Origin: Dorea sp. 5-2
GTDB lineage: Bacteria; Bacillota; Clostridia; Lachnospirales; Lachnospiraceae
NCBI RefSeq assembly: GCF_000403455.2
Contig: NZ_KE159715.1
Location: 142,180 to 206,179, forward strand
DNA length: 64,000 nucleotides
Direction of reading: 5' to 3'
In this document: piece after piece, positions 34,372 through 43,290 of the stretch
How positions within the stretch are numbered: position 1 is the stretch's first letter
Layout: every line of letters begins with the position of its first letter
Program-made: the position numbers and the translations under genes
Notes under the pieces: model-generated
Told to the model about the DNA's origin: nothing
The model's database searches: none
Seen by the model: only the letters and a program-made list of their open reading frames with translations

Positions 34372-35067
34372 CTATCCGTTTAGGAGCGAGTCGATCAATC
34401 GGGATGCTTCGCTCCGGCTGAGGGTCTCGGGGTCCCATGCCAGAGAGGCATGTTTCTGCCGGCATAATTTTGCCAGGAAAGCAATCTGTTTTTCGGTTGC
34501 TGGCTGTGATTTCTTCACCTTATATGTAAGCTGCATAGGTTGAAACAGCGACGGGTATTCTGCTTCAAAGTAGTGTGCGAGAGTCTGGTATAATTTTGCC
34601 GTAGCGAGCGCGTCATGATAAGCTCTGTGTGCGGCTTTATTTTCGATCTGATAATGTGCGCACAAGTCTGACAGACTCTTTGAAGGAAGTGCGGACAATG
34701 CGGTTTGCGCGATCTTAAGGGTGTCGATCCCGGATTTTTCGAAAGAAAGTCCGCAGCGGGCGGCGCCCGTTTTCATAAAACTATAATCAAATCTTACGTT
34801 GTGCCCGATCAGCACATCATCTTCACAGAAATCCAGAAAAGCCGGGATAACTTCTGCTTCAGATCTGGCGTCGGCGACCATCTCATTGGTGATTCCGGTG
34901 AGATTGGTGATCGTGCCGGAGATCGTATCTTTGGGACGGATAAATTCCATGAAACGCCCGGCAACTTTTCCGTCTCTTACCTTAAGAGCCCCGATCTCGA
35001 TGATTTCGTTGATCTGAGGATCTAACCCGGTTGTCTCTACATCAAAAGCGGTATAAGATTTTAACAT
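34372..35067 (-). CDS. DEDDh 3'-5' exonuclease (DnaQ/PolC-exonuclease type)
   Basis: 231 residues. The exonuclease fold occupies about residues 1-165 with all metal ligands: Asp and Glu in FDVETTG, Asp in NVRFDYSFM, and His and Asp in HRAYHDALAT. The C-terminal 60 residues (ATEKQIAFLAKLCRQ) form a small extra helical domain seen in several Firmicutes relatives. It is a free-standing nuclease, not part of PolC. Its role is likely in DNA repair or proofreading in trans. GGAGG precedes the ATG at 35067, and it diverges from the BMP-like gene. Confidence 0.87.
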   Translation of the reverse strand: MLKSYTAFDVETTGLDPQINEIIEIGALKVRDGKVAGRFMEFIRPKDTISGTITNLTGITNEMVADARSEAEVIPAFLDFCEDDVLIGHNVRFDYSFMKTGAARCGLSFEKSGIDTLKIAQTALSALPSKSLSDLCAHYQIENKAAHRAYHDALATAKLYQTLAHYFEAEYPSLFQPMQLTYKVKKSQPATEKQIAFLAKLCRQKHASLAWDPETLSRSEASRLIDSLLNG

Positions 35068-35229
35068 ATGAACCTCCTAATGTCCGTCTGGACAGATTTT
35101 TTCGTAAGTATATAAAACTATTTTTGTACGCAATATGTATATTGTAGCAGATGAACTGCCAAATTGCCAATATAAATCGCAGTGTTTACCTGCTGCATAT
35201 TTTTTGTTTGGAATAACAGGCACAGGCTG

Positions 35230-35258
35230 TTGTGCAATCGGAAGACTTAGTATATAAT
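35230..35258 (+). promoter_or_regulatory. Promoter of the ParB-BMP gene
   Basis: TTGTGC at 35230-35235 and TATAAT at 35253-35258 with a 17-base spacer, 45 bases before the start codon. The -35 is a weak match. Confidence 0.5.
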
Positions 35259-35303
35259 GGGAAGGAATTGAAAGGTGTTTTAACATATTAAGGAGGATAT
35301 TTC

Positions 35304-37205
35304 ATGTCATTAAGTGATTATACGAAGGCATACAGGCTTGGGAAGAAAAATTATCAGTACCGGATGCTTCGCGGTTTGCCGCCGACGCTGGAGGTTTTGG
35401 ATGATATTATTCCGAAGAAAGGAACTTATTCGGAGATACCGCTTGGTTTGGTCCAGATACCGATCGAGCAGATCGTAGGGACCAAGACTGGCGGAAGGAG
35501 TAATGCATTTGCGGCGAATTTCATGCCAATACTCAGAGAGACTTCGGAATTTGCACAGAAGTGGGCAAGGCTTAGTACCAGCCATGAGAATGAAGGGATC
35601 CGAGAACCGATCAAGGCATATGAATATATGAATAAATTCTACGTACTGGAAGGAAATAAACGGGTCAGCGTCATGAAATTTTTTGACGTAGTATCTGTAC
35701 CGGGAGTAGTGACGCGTATCGTTCCTAAGAGAACGGAAGAAAAGGAAAATAAGATCTATTTCGAATTCCTGGATTTTTATGAACTGACGCAGATTAATTA
35801 TGTATGGTTTTCGGAAGAAGGAAGCTTTAAAAAGTTGCTGGAAGCAGTGGGGAAAGATACCGAAACCGTATGGACAGACGATGAGAAACTTGAATTTAGC
35901 TCGATCTATCGCAGGTTTATGGCAGAGTATAAAATCATAGAAAAGGATAAACTGACAGTTACGGTAGGGGATGCGTTCCTGGCGTTTATCAAAGTGTATG
36001 GATATGAAGAGATCATCAAGATGACCACAAAAGAGCTAAAGGATCTGGTAGCCAAGTCCTGGGAGGAGTTCTCGCTTCTGGAGGAAGAAAGGGAAGTGGA
36101 TCTTAAGATGGATCCGTCCAATGAGAAGAAGCCCCTGCTCAATATACTGCTCCCGTTTGGAATATCGAGCCTGAAGGTTGCATTTATATATGAAAAGACG
36201 TCGGGTTCATCCGCGTGGACGTACGCCCATGAGTTGGGCAGGCTGCACCTGGAACAGACCTTCCCGGATGAAGTCAGCACCGTGTATTATGACAATGCGA
36301 CGGTTGATAATGTGGAAGATTATATAGACGAGGCGATTGCCGACGGGTGTAATATTATATTTACGACCACACCGTCTTTCGTACAGGCAAGCGTGAAAGC
36401 GGCGATCGCAAATCCGAATATCCGGATCCTAAACTGTTCGGTCAATACTTCGCACAGATATATCCGGACCTATTATGCCCGCATGCATGAAGCGAAGTTC
36501 CTGATGGGAGCGATCGCAGGAGCCATGGCAGAGAATAACCGTCTGGCGTATGTGGCGGATTATCCGATCTACGGATCTATTGCAAATATCAATGCATTTG
36601 CACTGGGAGCGAAGATGATCAATCCCCGGGCAGAAGTATTTCTGGAATGGAAGGCGAAAAAAGAAGGCGATATTATGGAGAATATCCGGAAAAATCAGGC
36701 ATCCTGTATCTCAGGAAAGGATATGATGATTCCGGAGGAGGCATCCAGGTTCTTTGGGATCTATCATCTGGACGGAGACTATATCAGGAATCTTGCCATG
36801 CCGATCTGGCACTGGGGGAAATTCTATGAACAGTTGATACGTACGATCATGGACGGAACCTGGAAATATGACGACGACCCGTCTTCAAAGAAGGCGATCA
36901 ACTACTGGTGGGGAATGTCGGCAGGCGTTGTCGATGTCGTATGTTCACAGAATCTTCCGATCGGAACGAAGAGACTGGTGGATCTTCTGAGAGATACGAT
37001 CAGCACCGGAAAGTTTAATCCATTTTCAGGGATCCTCTATTCACAGGAGGGCGTGGTACAAGATGATCCGGGCAACAGCCTGACGCCGGAAGAGATCGTG
37101 ACGATGGATTGGCTGGCGGAGAATGTGGTCGGAAGCATTCCGAAAGAAGAAGAGTTGAATGAACAGTCAAAACCTGTGATTTTACAACAGGGAATTGAGC
37201 AATAA
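35304..37205 (+). CDS. Cytoplasmic ParB-like / BMP (PnrA-like) fusion protein
   Basis: 633 residues. There is no signal peptide or lipobox, although the C-terminal part from about residue 290 resembles BMP/PnrA nucleoside-binding lipoproteins (KVAFIYEKTSGSSAWTYAHE, IFTTTPSFVQA, YYARMHEAKFLMGAIAGAMA). The N-terminal part (residues about 40-140) has a ParB/sulfiredoxin-like look, with VQIPIEQIVGTK and YEYMNKFYVLEGNKRVSVMK, where EGNKR matches the ParB G-(E/N)-x-R type box. The protein must therefore act in the cytoplasm, perhaps as a ligand sensor. AAGGAGG precedes the ATG. The phosphoesterase gene follows after 17 bases. Confidence 0.78.
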   Translation: MSLSDYTKAYRLGKKNYQYRMLRGLPPTLEVLDDIIPKKGTYSEIPLGLVQIPIEQIVGTKTGGRSNAFAANFMPILRETSEFAQKWARLSTSHENEGIREPIKAYEYMNKFYVLEGNKRVSVMKFFDVVSVPGVVTRIVPKRTEEKENKIYFEFLDFYELTQINYVWFSEEGSFKKLLEAVGKDTETVWTDDEKLEFSSIYRRFMAEYKIIEKDKLTVTVGDAFLAFIKVYGYEEIIKMTTKELKDLVAKSWEEFSLLEEEREVDLKMDPSNEKKPLLNILLPFGISSLKVAFIYEKTSGSSAWTYAHELGRLHLEQTFPDEVSTVYYDNATVDNVEDYIDEAIADGCNIIFTTTPSFVQASVKAAIANPNIRILNCSVNTSHRYIRTYYARMHEAKFLMGAIAGAMAENNRLAYVADYPIYGSIANINAFALGAKMINPRAEVFLEWKAKKEGDIMENIRKNQASCISGKDMMIPEEASRFFGIYHLDGDYIRNLAMPIWHWGKFYEQLIRTIMDGTWKYDDDPSSKKAINYWWGMSAGVVDVVCSQNLPIGTKRLVDLLRDTISTGKFNPFSGILYSQEGVVQDDPGNSLTPEEIVTMDWLAENVVGSIPKEEELNEQSKPVILQQGIEQ

Positions 37206-37222
37206 GAAGGGTAACGTTATTT

Positions 37223-37816
37223 ATGAAAATACTTGCGATCGCGGATGAAGAATCTGCGTATCTTTGGGATTATTTTGAAAAAAGTAAACTGGAGGGAATC
37301 GATCTGATCATTTCCTGCGGTGACCTGGACCCGAGATATCTTTCGTTTCTTGCTACATTTACAGCGGCGCCCGTATTGTATGTACATGGAAACCATGATG
37401 ACAAATACGAACATATCCCGCCGGATGGCTGCATCTGTATCGACGATAAGATCTATGTGCATCAGGGGATACGGATTCTTGGGCTTGGCGGTTCTATGCG
37501 CTATAAACCAGGTAATTACCAATATACAGAGTGGCAGATGAAGAACCGTGTCAGAAAGTTGTGGTTTTCGTTGATGAAGCACAGGGGATTCGATATCCTG
37601 GTCGCCCATGCTCCGGCATATCAGCTGAATGACGGAATGGATCTGCCGCATCAAGGGTTTCAGATATTCCGGGTGCTGATGGAAAAGTACAAGCCAAAAT
37701 TCTTTCTGCATGGGCATGTGCATATGTCATATGGAAGGAAGCATAAACGATATGATACGTATCATGACACGCAGGTGGTGAATGCATTTGAGAGGTGTGT
37801 GATTGAAGTAGAGTGA
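37223..37816 (+). CDS. Calcineurin-like metallophosphoesterase, variant first motif
   Basis: 197 residues. Motifs of the family are in order: ISCGDLD, VHGNHDDK, VAHAP, and HGHVHMSYG. The first motif, normally D-x-H, reads IADEES, so the histidine ligand is replaced by glutamate. The protein may bind different metals or have altered activity. It follows the ParB-BMP gene closely, so the two probably work together. Substrate unknown; small phosphodiesters or phosphoproteins are both possible for this family. Confidence 0.82.
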   Translation: MKILAIADEESAYLWDYFEKSKLEGIDLIISCGDLDPRYLSFLATFTAAPVLYVHGNHDDKYEHIPPDGCICIDDKIYVHQGIRILGLGGSMRYKPGNYQYTEWQMKNRVRKLWFSLMKHRGFDILVAHAPAYQLNDGMDLPHQGFQIFRVLMEKYKPKFFLHGHVHMSYGRKHKRYDTYHDTQVVNAFERCVIEVE

Positions 37817-37843
37817 CATACTCTGAAACGTGTCGGATGAGTT

Positions 37844-37891
37844 AAAAAGGCTGCTGCAAAAGTGGATCCACTACTTTGCAGCAGCCTTTTT
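37844..37891. terminator. Bidirectional terminator
   Basis: AAAAAGGCTGCTGCAAA (37844-37860) is exactly complementary to 37875-37891, and the loop itself contains GTGGATCCAC. It serves the phosphoesterase gene on the plus strand and the folate operon on the minus strand. Confidence 0.85.
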
Positions 37892-37899
37892 TAATGGTA

Positions 37900-38724
37900 T
37901 CAGATTTCTTCGGAACAAAGTTCTTCCAACATCTCCCGGACGGTCTTTTTGTTACAGGGATGACGTTTATATGGTGCGATCTCATGAAGCGGTTCCAATA
38001 CGAAGCTGCGTCTATGCATATCGACGTGGGGAATGCACAGGTCGTCCGCTTCCAGGATGAGATCATCATAAAAGATGATATCCAGATCTAATGTCCGCGG
38101 TCCCCAGCGAAGTTTCCGTTCCCTGCCGGCATCCTGTTCAATGCCGTGAAGCACATCCAGCAGTTCCCGCGGAGACAGAAGGGTACGAAGCTTCAGACAG
38201 CCGTTCAGGAAATCGTCCTGGTCGGTGACCCCATAAGGCTTCGTAGTGAGAAAAGAAGAGACGGCGGATACATTGCAGAGAGGGACGTTCTTTAAGGATT
38301 CGATAGCCTGGCCAAGAAACTGTTCTTTATTGCCGATATTCGATCCGAGGGCGATATAAGCGGTATGCCAGCTTCGCTCAATCTCCACGGAGACGGTCTC
38401 TAGGGAGAGCCCGATGGGAGCCCAGGGTTTTTTGATTTCCAGTTTGATCTTCTCAAGATGGGAAACGTTCATCAGAAGTGTCTCTGCAAGGCTTTCAGCG
38501 GCACGTTCCAGTAGTTTGAAGGTATGTGTGGTCAGGAAGTGTTCCATCTGCAGGCAGATTTCACCGTAGTGGATGGAAGCTGTCAGTTCATCGGTCTTTC
38601 CGGCATTTCGCAGGTCTGTATAGAGGGTGGCGTTGATGATAAATTTCTGTCCGAGGACATTTTCTTCGGGGAAGACACCGTGATGGGCAAATATTTCCAG
38701 GTTACGTATCTTGATCTTATCCAT
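37900..38724 (-). CDS. folK: Bifunctional dihydroneopterin aldolase / HPPK (FolB-FolK)
   Basis: 274 residues with two enzymes. Residues 1 to about 118 are dihydroneopterin aldolase, with the active-site Glu in AHHGVFPEEN and Lys in IKKPWAPI. Residues from about 120 are 6-hydroxymethyl-7,8-dihydropterin pyrophosphokinase, with IALGSNIG, a flexible loop, and the signature RWGPRTLDLDIIFYDD. They act one after the other between FolE and FolP. Last gene of the folate operon; GGAGG precedes the ATG, and a strong terminator follows. Confidence 0.94.
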   Translation of the reverse strand: MDKIKIRNLEIFAHHGVFPEENVLGQKFIINATLYTDLRNAGKTDELTASIHYGEICLQMEHFLTTHTFKLLERAAESLAETLLMNVSHLEKIKLEIKKPWAPIGLSLETVSVEIERSWHTAYIALGSNIGNKEQFLGQAIESLKNVPLCNVSAVSSFLTTKPYGVTDQDDFLNGCLKLRTLLSPRELLDVLHGIEQDAGRERKLRWGPRTLDLDIIFYDDLILEADDLCIPHVDMHRRSFVLEPLHEIAPYKRHPCNKKTVREMLEELCSEEI

Positions 38725-38760
38725 AATGATCCTCCTAGATTCTTATTGGCTTACAGGCTG

Positions 38761-39582
38761 TTAGCTATTATCTGAGCTCCCGTTCAGGATTGCTTCGGTC
38801 ATTCGGACCGCCCGCAGGTTTGTCTTTATATCGTGAACCCTGACGAAAGAGCAGCCTTTTGTCATTCCGTACACGGTGGTGGCAAGAGTTCCTTCCTCCC
38901 GCTGATCGGCAGGAAGGCCAAGAGTAATGCCGATCACGGATTTCCTGGAGGTTCCAAGAAGGATCGGATATCCGAATTCCTGCATCCGGTCAAGTTCACG
39001 GATGATGGCAAGGTTCATCTCGTAGTCCTTGCCGAAGCCTACGCCTGGATCCAGGATGATCTTATCATCGGCGATCCCGGCGTCTCTGGCGATCCGGACA
39101 CATTCTCTCATGTCATTTAGAAAATCTGTGAGGAAATCCTGATAAACGGCTTCTTTCCGATTGTGCATCAGGCAGCATGCCGCGCCGTAGCGGGCGATCA
39201 GGCATGCCATATGTGCATCATATTTCAGTCCCCAGATGTCGTTGACCATATCGGCGCCTGCCTGCAGTGCAGCTTCGGCTACGGAGCTTTTGTAGGTGTC
39301 GATGGATATGGGAATGTCGAATTCTCGCTTTATCTTCTCGATGACAGGAACGACCCGTGCGATCTCTTCGCTGTCAGAGATCTGAAGATGCCCGGGACGT
39401 GTGGATTCTCCGCCTATGTCCAGGATATCCGCTCCGTCCCGGATCATCTCATCCGCATGTCTTACTGCCGCGTCCAGATGTTGATATCTGCCGCCGTCTG
39501 AGAAGGAGTCCGGTGTAACATTCAGGATCCCCATGATGTAAGTATGTTTCTTGGTGTCAAAATTTTTCTTGCCTATGATCAT
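38761..39582 (-). CDS. folP: Dihydropteroate synthase
   Basis: 273 residues. Joins the pterin pyrophosphate to p-aminobenzoate; target of sulfonamides. Signatures: GILNVTPDSFSDGG, DIGGESTRPG, LDPGVGFGK, LGTSRKSVIG and VRVHDI. AAGGAGA precedes the ATG. Its start overlaps the stop of the HD gene by 4 bases, so translation is coupled. No insertions resembling sulfonamide-resistance forms were obvious by eye. Confidence 0.95.
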   Translation of the reverse strand: MIIGKKNFDTKKHTYIMGILNVTPDSFSDGGRYQHLDAAVRHADEMIRDGADILDIGGESTRPGHLQISDSEEIARVVPVIEKIKREFDIPISIDTYKSSVAEAALQAGADMVNDIWGLKYDAHMACLIARYGAACCLMHNRKEAVYQDFLTDFLNDMRECVRIARDAGIADDKIILDPGVGFGKDYEMNLAIIRELDRMQEFGYPILLGTSRKSVIGITLGLPADQREEGTLATTVYGMTKGCSFVRVHDIKTNLRAVRMTEAILNGSSDNS

Positions 39583-40100
39583 AATCGGATCTCCTTATTT
39601 TTCATTGTATCATTCCAGTTGCATTCGGGTTCGGCGGGGCAGGCAAAGCAGGCGCGCGACATCTTGTCGCCTTTGTATAGAAGGAATTCTAAAGGAGCTG
39701 GATCGCTGCGAAGCTTCCGGTGGTATCGGATCGCAGAGAGGATCTCTTGTTGTTCCTCATCTGAAAAGATGAATTCCGGCGGCATATCTTCAAGAATCTG
39801 CTTTGCGATCTGCGCACTGGCGATCTCGTGCGGGATTCCCTCTTCGTATTGCCGGCCTTTCCCGATATCGTGGAGAAGGGCGGCGGCATAGATCAGATCC
39901 TGGCAGATGCCAAGGTTCATTTTAAGATCCAGGATATAAGCGATTCTGGCGACATCCAGAAGATGATCCATCTGGTGGCGGCAGAAGATACGATTCTTCT
40001 CCAGTTTTTCAAGTTTCTGATAGGAGGAGACATAGAGGGGGTGATCACAGATAAAAGAAAGTCTCCTGGTATCAGAAAATGAAAGGGAAGGTTTGGTCAT
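39579..40100 (-). CDS. HD-domain phosphohydrolase in the folate operon
   Basis: 173 residues. The HD motif is complete: His in FCRHQMDH, HD in AALLHDIGKG, and downstream His and Asp residues (GIPHEIAS). The C-terminus has a cysteine group (CFACPAEPEC). The start at 40100 is chosen because GGAGG lies 8 bases before it; ATG 40106 would be too close. It lies between folE and folP and overlaps folP. No Nudix-type FolQ is in the operon, so this enzyme could remove phosphates from dihydroneopterin triphosphate, but that is an inference from position. Confidence 0.85.
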   Translation of the reverse strand: MTKPSLSFSDTRRLSFICDHPLYVSSYQKLEKLEKNRIFCRHQMDHLLDVARIAYILDLKMNLGICQDLIYAAALLHDIGKGRQYEEGIPHEIASAQIAKQILEDMPPEFIFSDEEQQEILSAIRYHRKLRSDPAPLEFLLYKGDKMSRACFACPAEPECNWNDTMKNKEIRL

Positions 40101-40135
40101 GAGCATTTCCTCCGGGATACGTTTTGCAGGATGTG

Positions 40136-40690
40136 TTATCTGAGCTGGCGGAAGAATCTTTCTTCTAAAACGGGATCCGTCTGAAAGAGTCCCCGCCGCG
40201 CCAGCGTTACGGTCTGGCTGCCGGGCTTTTTGATCCCGCGCATGGTCATACACATATGTTCGGCTTCCACCATGACCAATACGCCTTTTGGGTGCATATG
40301 AGCCATGAGTGCGTCGGCAATCTGTCCGGTCAGTTGTTCCTGAAGCTGGAGCCGTCTTGCGAACACCTCTACGGTTCGGGCGAGCTTACTAAGCCCCACG
40401 ACTTCTCCGTCCGGTATATAGGCAATGTGTACCTTGCCGTAGAAGGGCAGCATATGGTGCTCGCAAGTAGAGTAGAAGGTGATATCCTTTTCGACCACCA
40501 TCTCGCTGTCCGTCACATGAAACGTACGGCTTAGATGAGTGCTTGCCTCTTCCTCCATCCCGCAGTAGAGTTCTTCGTACATCCGTGCAATTCGATCCGG
40601 AGTATCAAGAAGCCCTTCCCGGGAAATATCTTCGCCGATTCCTTCCAGCAAAAGGCGGACGGCACGTTTAATTTTGTCTTGATCGATCAT
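40136..40690 (-). CDS. folE: GTP cyclohydrolase I
   Basis: 184 residues. Opens GTP to dihydroneopterin triphosphate, the first step of folate synthesis. Zinc ligands are present: Cys and His in [10 protein letters not shown] and the second Cys in [10 protein letters not shown]. The [17 protein letters not shown] block is typical. It is the type I (FolE1) enzyme, which requires zinc. It starts 13 bases after the folC stop, with AAAGGAAA upstream of the ATG. Confidence 0.95.
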   Translation of the reverse strand: MIDQDKIKRAVRLLLEGIGEDISREGLLDTPDRIARMYEELYCGMEEEASTHLSRTFHVTDSEMVVEKDITFYSTCEHHMLPFYGKVHIAYIPDGEVVGLSKLARTVEVFARRLQLQEQLTGQIADALMAHMHPKGVLVMVEAEHMCMTMRGIKKPGSQTVTLARRGLFQTDPVLEERFFRQLR

Positions 40691-40703
40691 TTCTTCATTT
40701 CCT

Positions 40704-42041
40704 TTATTTTTTTACTAGGTATTCGTCTAAGATCTCGGTTATTCTGCCAAGATACGAGAGTGAACCGAAGGCGAGTATGATATCGTCAGCATCGGCTTCT
40801 TTCAGCGCATGTTCGACAGCCATGGGGATACTTTCTTCTGATCGGACAGATGTATCCGGGGGACAAGATCTTCGCATCACAGCAGCTAATTCGTCAGCAG
40901 GAAGCGTGCGGCCGGCATCCGGCAGGTCCACCGTATATACGGAATATGCAAGAGCGCCCATGACAGCGGCAATCTTTTCATATTCTTTATCCCGGAATAC
41001 ACCCATGATATAGATAAGCCGTTTCCCGGGGAAATAAGTTTCCAGGGATTCGCGGAGCCTTCTGGATGCATCTTCGTTATGTGCTCCGTCAATGAAAAAC
41101 AGCGGTTTTTTCATGAGACAGGTCAGGCGTCCATGCCAGACGACAGATGTAAGTCCCTGCCGGATGGCTGCCAGGGGGATGGAATATCCCAGCGTCTTCA
41201 ACGCATATATGCTCTCTATGGCAGTGACGGCATTATCGACCTGATGTCTTCCGGCAAGGGAGCAATGGAAGGACATCGCGGCGGTATCCGTATCTCTCCC
41301 CCGATTTTCCGGGAAAGGATAGGAGAAAGTCTGTCCGGTATAGTCTTCGGCAAGAATCTCAGCCTGTCTTGAATCTGCAGGATAGAACCGGCAGTGGAGC
41401 TGATCCGCGCGTTCTGTTAAGATCCGCGTCACTTCCGGGCGTTGTCCGGCGCTTACAACGGCACAGCCGGGTTTGATGATCCCGGATTTGACTCTTGCGA
41501 TCTCTTCCAGTGTATTGCCGAGGATTCCGAGATGATCCCGGCTGATGGAGGTAAATACAGCCAGAAGAGTATTTTCTATGATATTCGTGGCGTCTGTCTT
41601 GCCGCCCAGCCCGCATTCCAGTACGACCAGATCGCAGTGTTGTTCCCGGAAATATAAAAAAGCTATTGCAGTCTCTATTTCGAATACAGTCGGGAGTGTC
41701 TCTCCGGCTGCTTCCATACGGGCAATAGCTTTCCGGACCATGCTGGCCAGTCTGGCAAATGCATCCTCAGATATCCAATGTGTGTCTACCTGGATGCGTT
41801 CCAGATAGGAAACCACTGTAGGCGAGATATACCGTCCGATCCTGTACCCCGCTTTTTGCAGTATTGCAGAAGTGTATGCAAGTACAGAGCCTTTTCCGTT
41901 CGTTCCAGCGATGTGTATGAATTGCAGGTCATCCTGAGGATTGCCAAGTTCGCACAACAGCTTTCGAATCGGACCCAAACCAAGTACACTTCCGTATTTC
42001 GACACATTGTCCAAATATACCCTTGCTTCTTTGTAGGTCAC
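40704..42041 (-). CDS. folC: Folylpolyglutamate synthase / dihydrofolate synthase
   Basis: 445 residues. Adds glutamate to dihydropteroate and then further glutamates to folates. Mur-ligase-type ATP loop [10 protein letters not shown], the second motif [15 protein letters not shown], and C-terminal [10 protein letters not shown] are visible. The start is GTG at 42041 with AAAGGAAA upstream; the conserved opening [11 protein letters not shown] begins right there. First gene of the five-gene folate operon; a promoter is seen about 60 bases upstream. Confidence 0.94.
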   Translation of the reverse strand: MTYKEARVYLDNVSKYGSVLGLGPIRKLLCELGNPQDDLQFIHIAGTNGKGSVLAYTSAILQKAGYRIGRYISPTVVSYLERIQVDTHWISEDAFARLASMVRKAIARMEAAGETLPTVFEIETAIAFLYFREQHCDLVVLECGLGGKTDATNIIENTLLAVFTSISRDHLGILGNTLEEIARVKSGIIKPGCAVVSAGQRPEVTRILTERADQLHCRFYPADSRQAEILAEDYTGQTFSYPFPENRGRDTDTAAMSFHCSLAGRHQVDNAVTAIESIYALKTLGYSIPLAAIRQGLTSVVWHGRLTCLMKKPLFFIDGAHNEDASRRLRESLETYFPGKRLIYIMGVFRDKEYEKIAAVMGALAYSVYTVDLPDAGRTLPADELAAVMRRSCPPDTSVRSEESIPMAVEHALKEADADDIILAFGSLSYLGRITEILDEYLVKK

Positions 42042-42096
42042 GTTCTTCGTTTCCTTTCGTTATTCAATTCAAATAAATTGTCTTATTTACTGGACA

Positions 42097-42125
42097 ATCA
42101 TACCATTAAAATAAGATTACGGCAA
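42097..42125 (-). promoter_or_regulatory. Promoter of the folate operon
   Basis: On the minus strand, TTGCCG (42120-42125) and TATGAT (42097-42102) are 17 bases apart, followed by a leader of about 50 bases to the folC GTG. Confidence 0.6.
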
Positions 42126-42181
42126 GAGGGAAGCATAAAATTTATAAATTTGTGTAAATGGCAAGAAAGAAAAGATCTCAA

Positions 42182-43237
42182 CTATCGAGGCGTATTCAGG
42201 TCTTTATAGCACACATCTTCGAAAGGAAGATATATCCGCTTGCGCTTCCATGAAGACAGATAGATTCCTTTTACCATTTCAAGGGTTTTTCTTCCATCTG
42301 CGGCATCTATAGCCACCGGGCTGTTATAAAGTATGGACTTATAAAAGTCCTCAAGCTGCAGATGATGGCTGCTTCCCCAGTAATCGGGGCCGACGTTCGT
42401 CGTCTCATAGGTATTTCTGATTTCTGTACGGCATCCGTCGGATTCATAAAAGCCCATGTCCTGGATCAGGCCGCAGCATCCCTTTTCACCCTGGAATTCA
42501 ATTGTGATCGGGGCGTCCGAAGCGTAGGAATTACAGGCATAGAGACTGTAAATACAGCCGTTCTTGAACTGAATGGCGGCTTCTGCGGCATCTTCCACCT
42601 GTACGATCTCGTGACAGTGGTTATGTATACTTCCTTCGATCCATTCGATCTCACTTCCCAGCATATAGCGAACCCGGTCCATGCTGTGTATTGCCTGGTC
42701 GATCAGTACGCCGCCGCCTTCTTTGTCCCAGGTACCCTTCCAGTCATTGCCACTATAATAGGTATCCGGACGGTTCCAGGTAAGGCAGGAACGTGCGGAT
42801 AAGATGCGCCCAAAATATCCGGATCCGATCAGCCCTTTTAATATCTCTACACTTTTGGTATATCTGGTCTGGAAGATGACGCCAAGCTTCCTGCCTGTGC
42901 GCTGTTGGGTTTCTATCATTTTGTCCGCGTCCTGCAGGGAGATGGCGACAGGCTTTTCTGTCAGCACATGAAGCCCCGCCTCCATCGCCTTTATTGCCAT
43001 GGCCGGGTGAAGGTAATGAGGGAGACACAGATGGATGACATCAATATCATATTGAAGGGCGTCCTCCAGATCCGTACAGCAGTGACAGTTAAATTTTTGT
43101 GCAAAAGCCTTTGCCTTTTCTAAGTCAGTGTCTATGGCGCATATAAGTTCCACATGATCAGACAGACGCCGAAAGGCGTCTTCGTAACAGACTGAGATTC
43201 TTCCACAGCCCATGATCGCAGCTTTGAGTTTTTTCAT
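42182..43237 (-). CDS. Gfo/Idh/MocA-family oxidoreductase
   Basis: 351 residues. NAD(P)-dependent sugar oxidoreductase. The Rossmann motif IMGCGRIS is at the N-terminus, followed by the EKPVA block (GLHVLTEKPVAI) whose Lys is catalytic, and the GGGVLIDQAIHSMDRVRYM stretch typical of the C-terminal domain. GGAGG precedes the ATG. It lies downstream of the ROK regulator on the same strand, in a locus with a second Gfo/Idh enzyme, a sugar importer and a TIM-barrel isomerase, so it probably acts on the same imported sugar or glycoside. Confidence 0.88.
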   Translation of the reverse strand: MKKLKAAIMGCGRISVCYEDAFRRLSDHVELICAIDTDLEKAKAFAQKFNCHCCTDLEDALQYDIDVIHLCLPHYLHPAMAIKAMEAGLHVLTEKPVAISLQDADKMIETQQRTGRKLGVIFQTRYTKSVEILKGLIGSGYFGRILSARSCLTWNRPDTYYSGNDWKGTWDKEGGGVLIDQAIHSMDRVRYMLGSEIEWIEGSIHNHCHEIVQVEDAAEAAIQFKNGCIYSLYACNSYASDAPITIEFQGEKGCCGLIQDMGFYESDGCRTEIRNTYETTNVGPDYWGSSHHLQLEDFYKSILYNSPVAIDAADGRKTLEMVKGIYLSSWKRKRIYLPFEDVCYKDLNTPR

Positions 43238-43290
43238 TTTATACCTCCGTTGAATGCAGCCGGTTTTCCGGCGAATCAGGATCCAGATGA

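Noticed and set aside
34372-35067. Fragment of DNA polymerase III PolC
   Set aside because: It has its own start and ribosome site, a complete DEDDh set and a distinct C-terminal domain, and no polymerase sequence is nearby.
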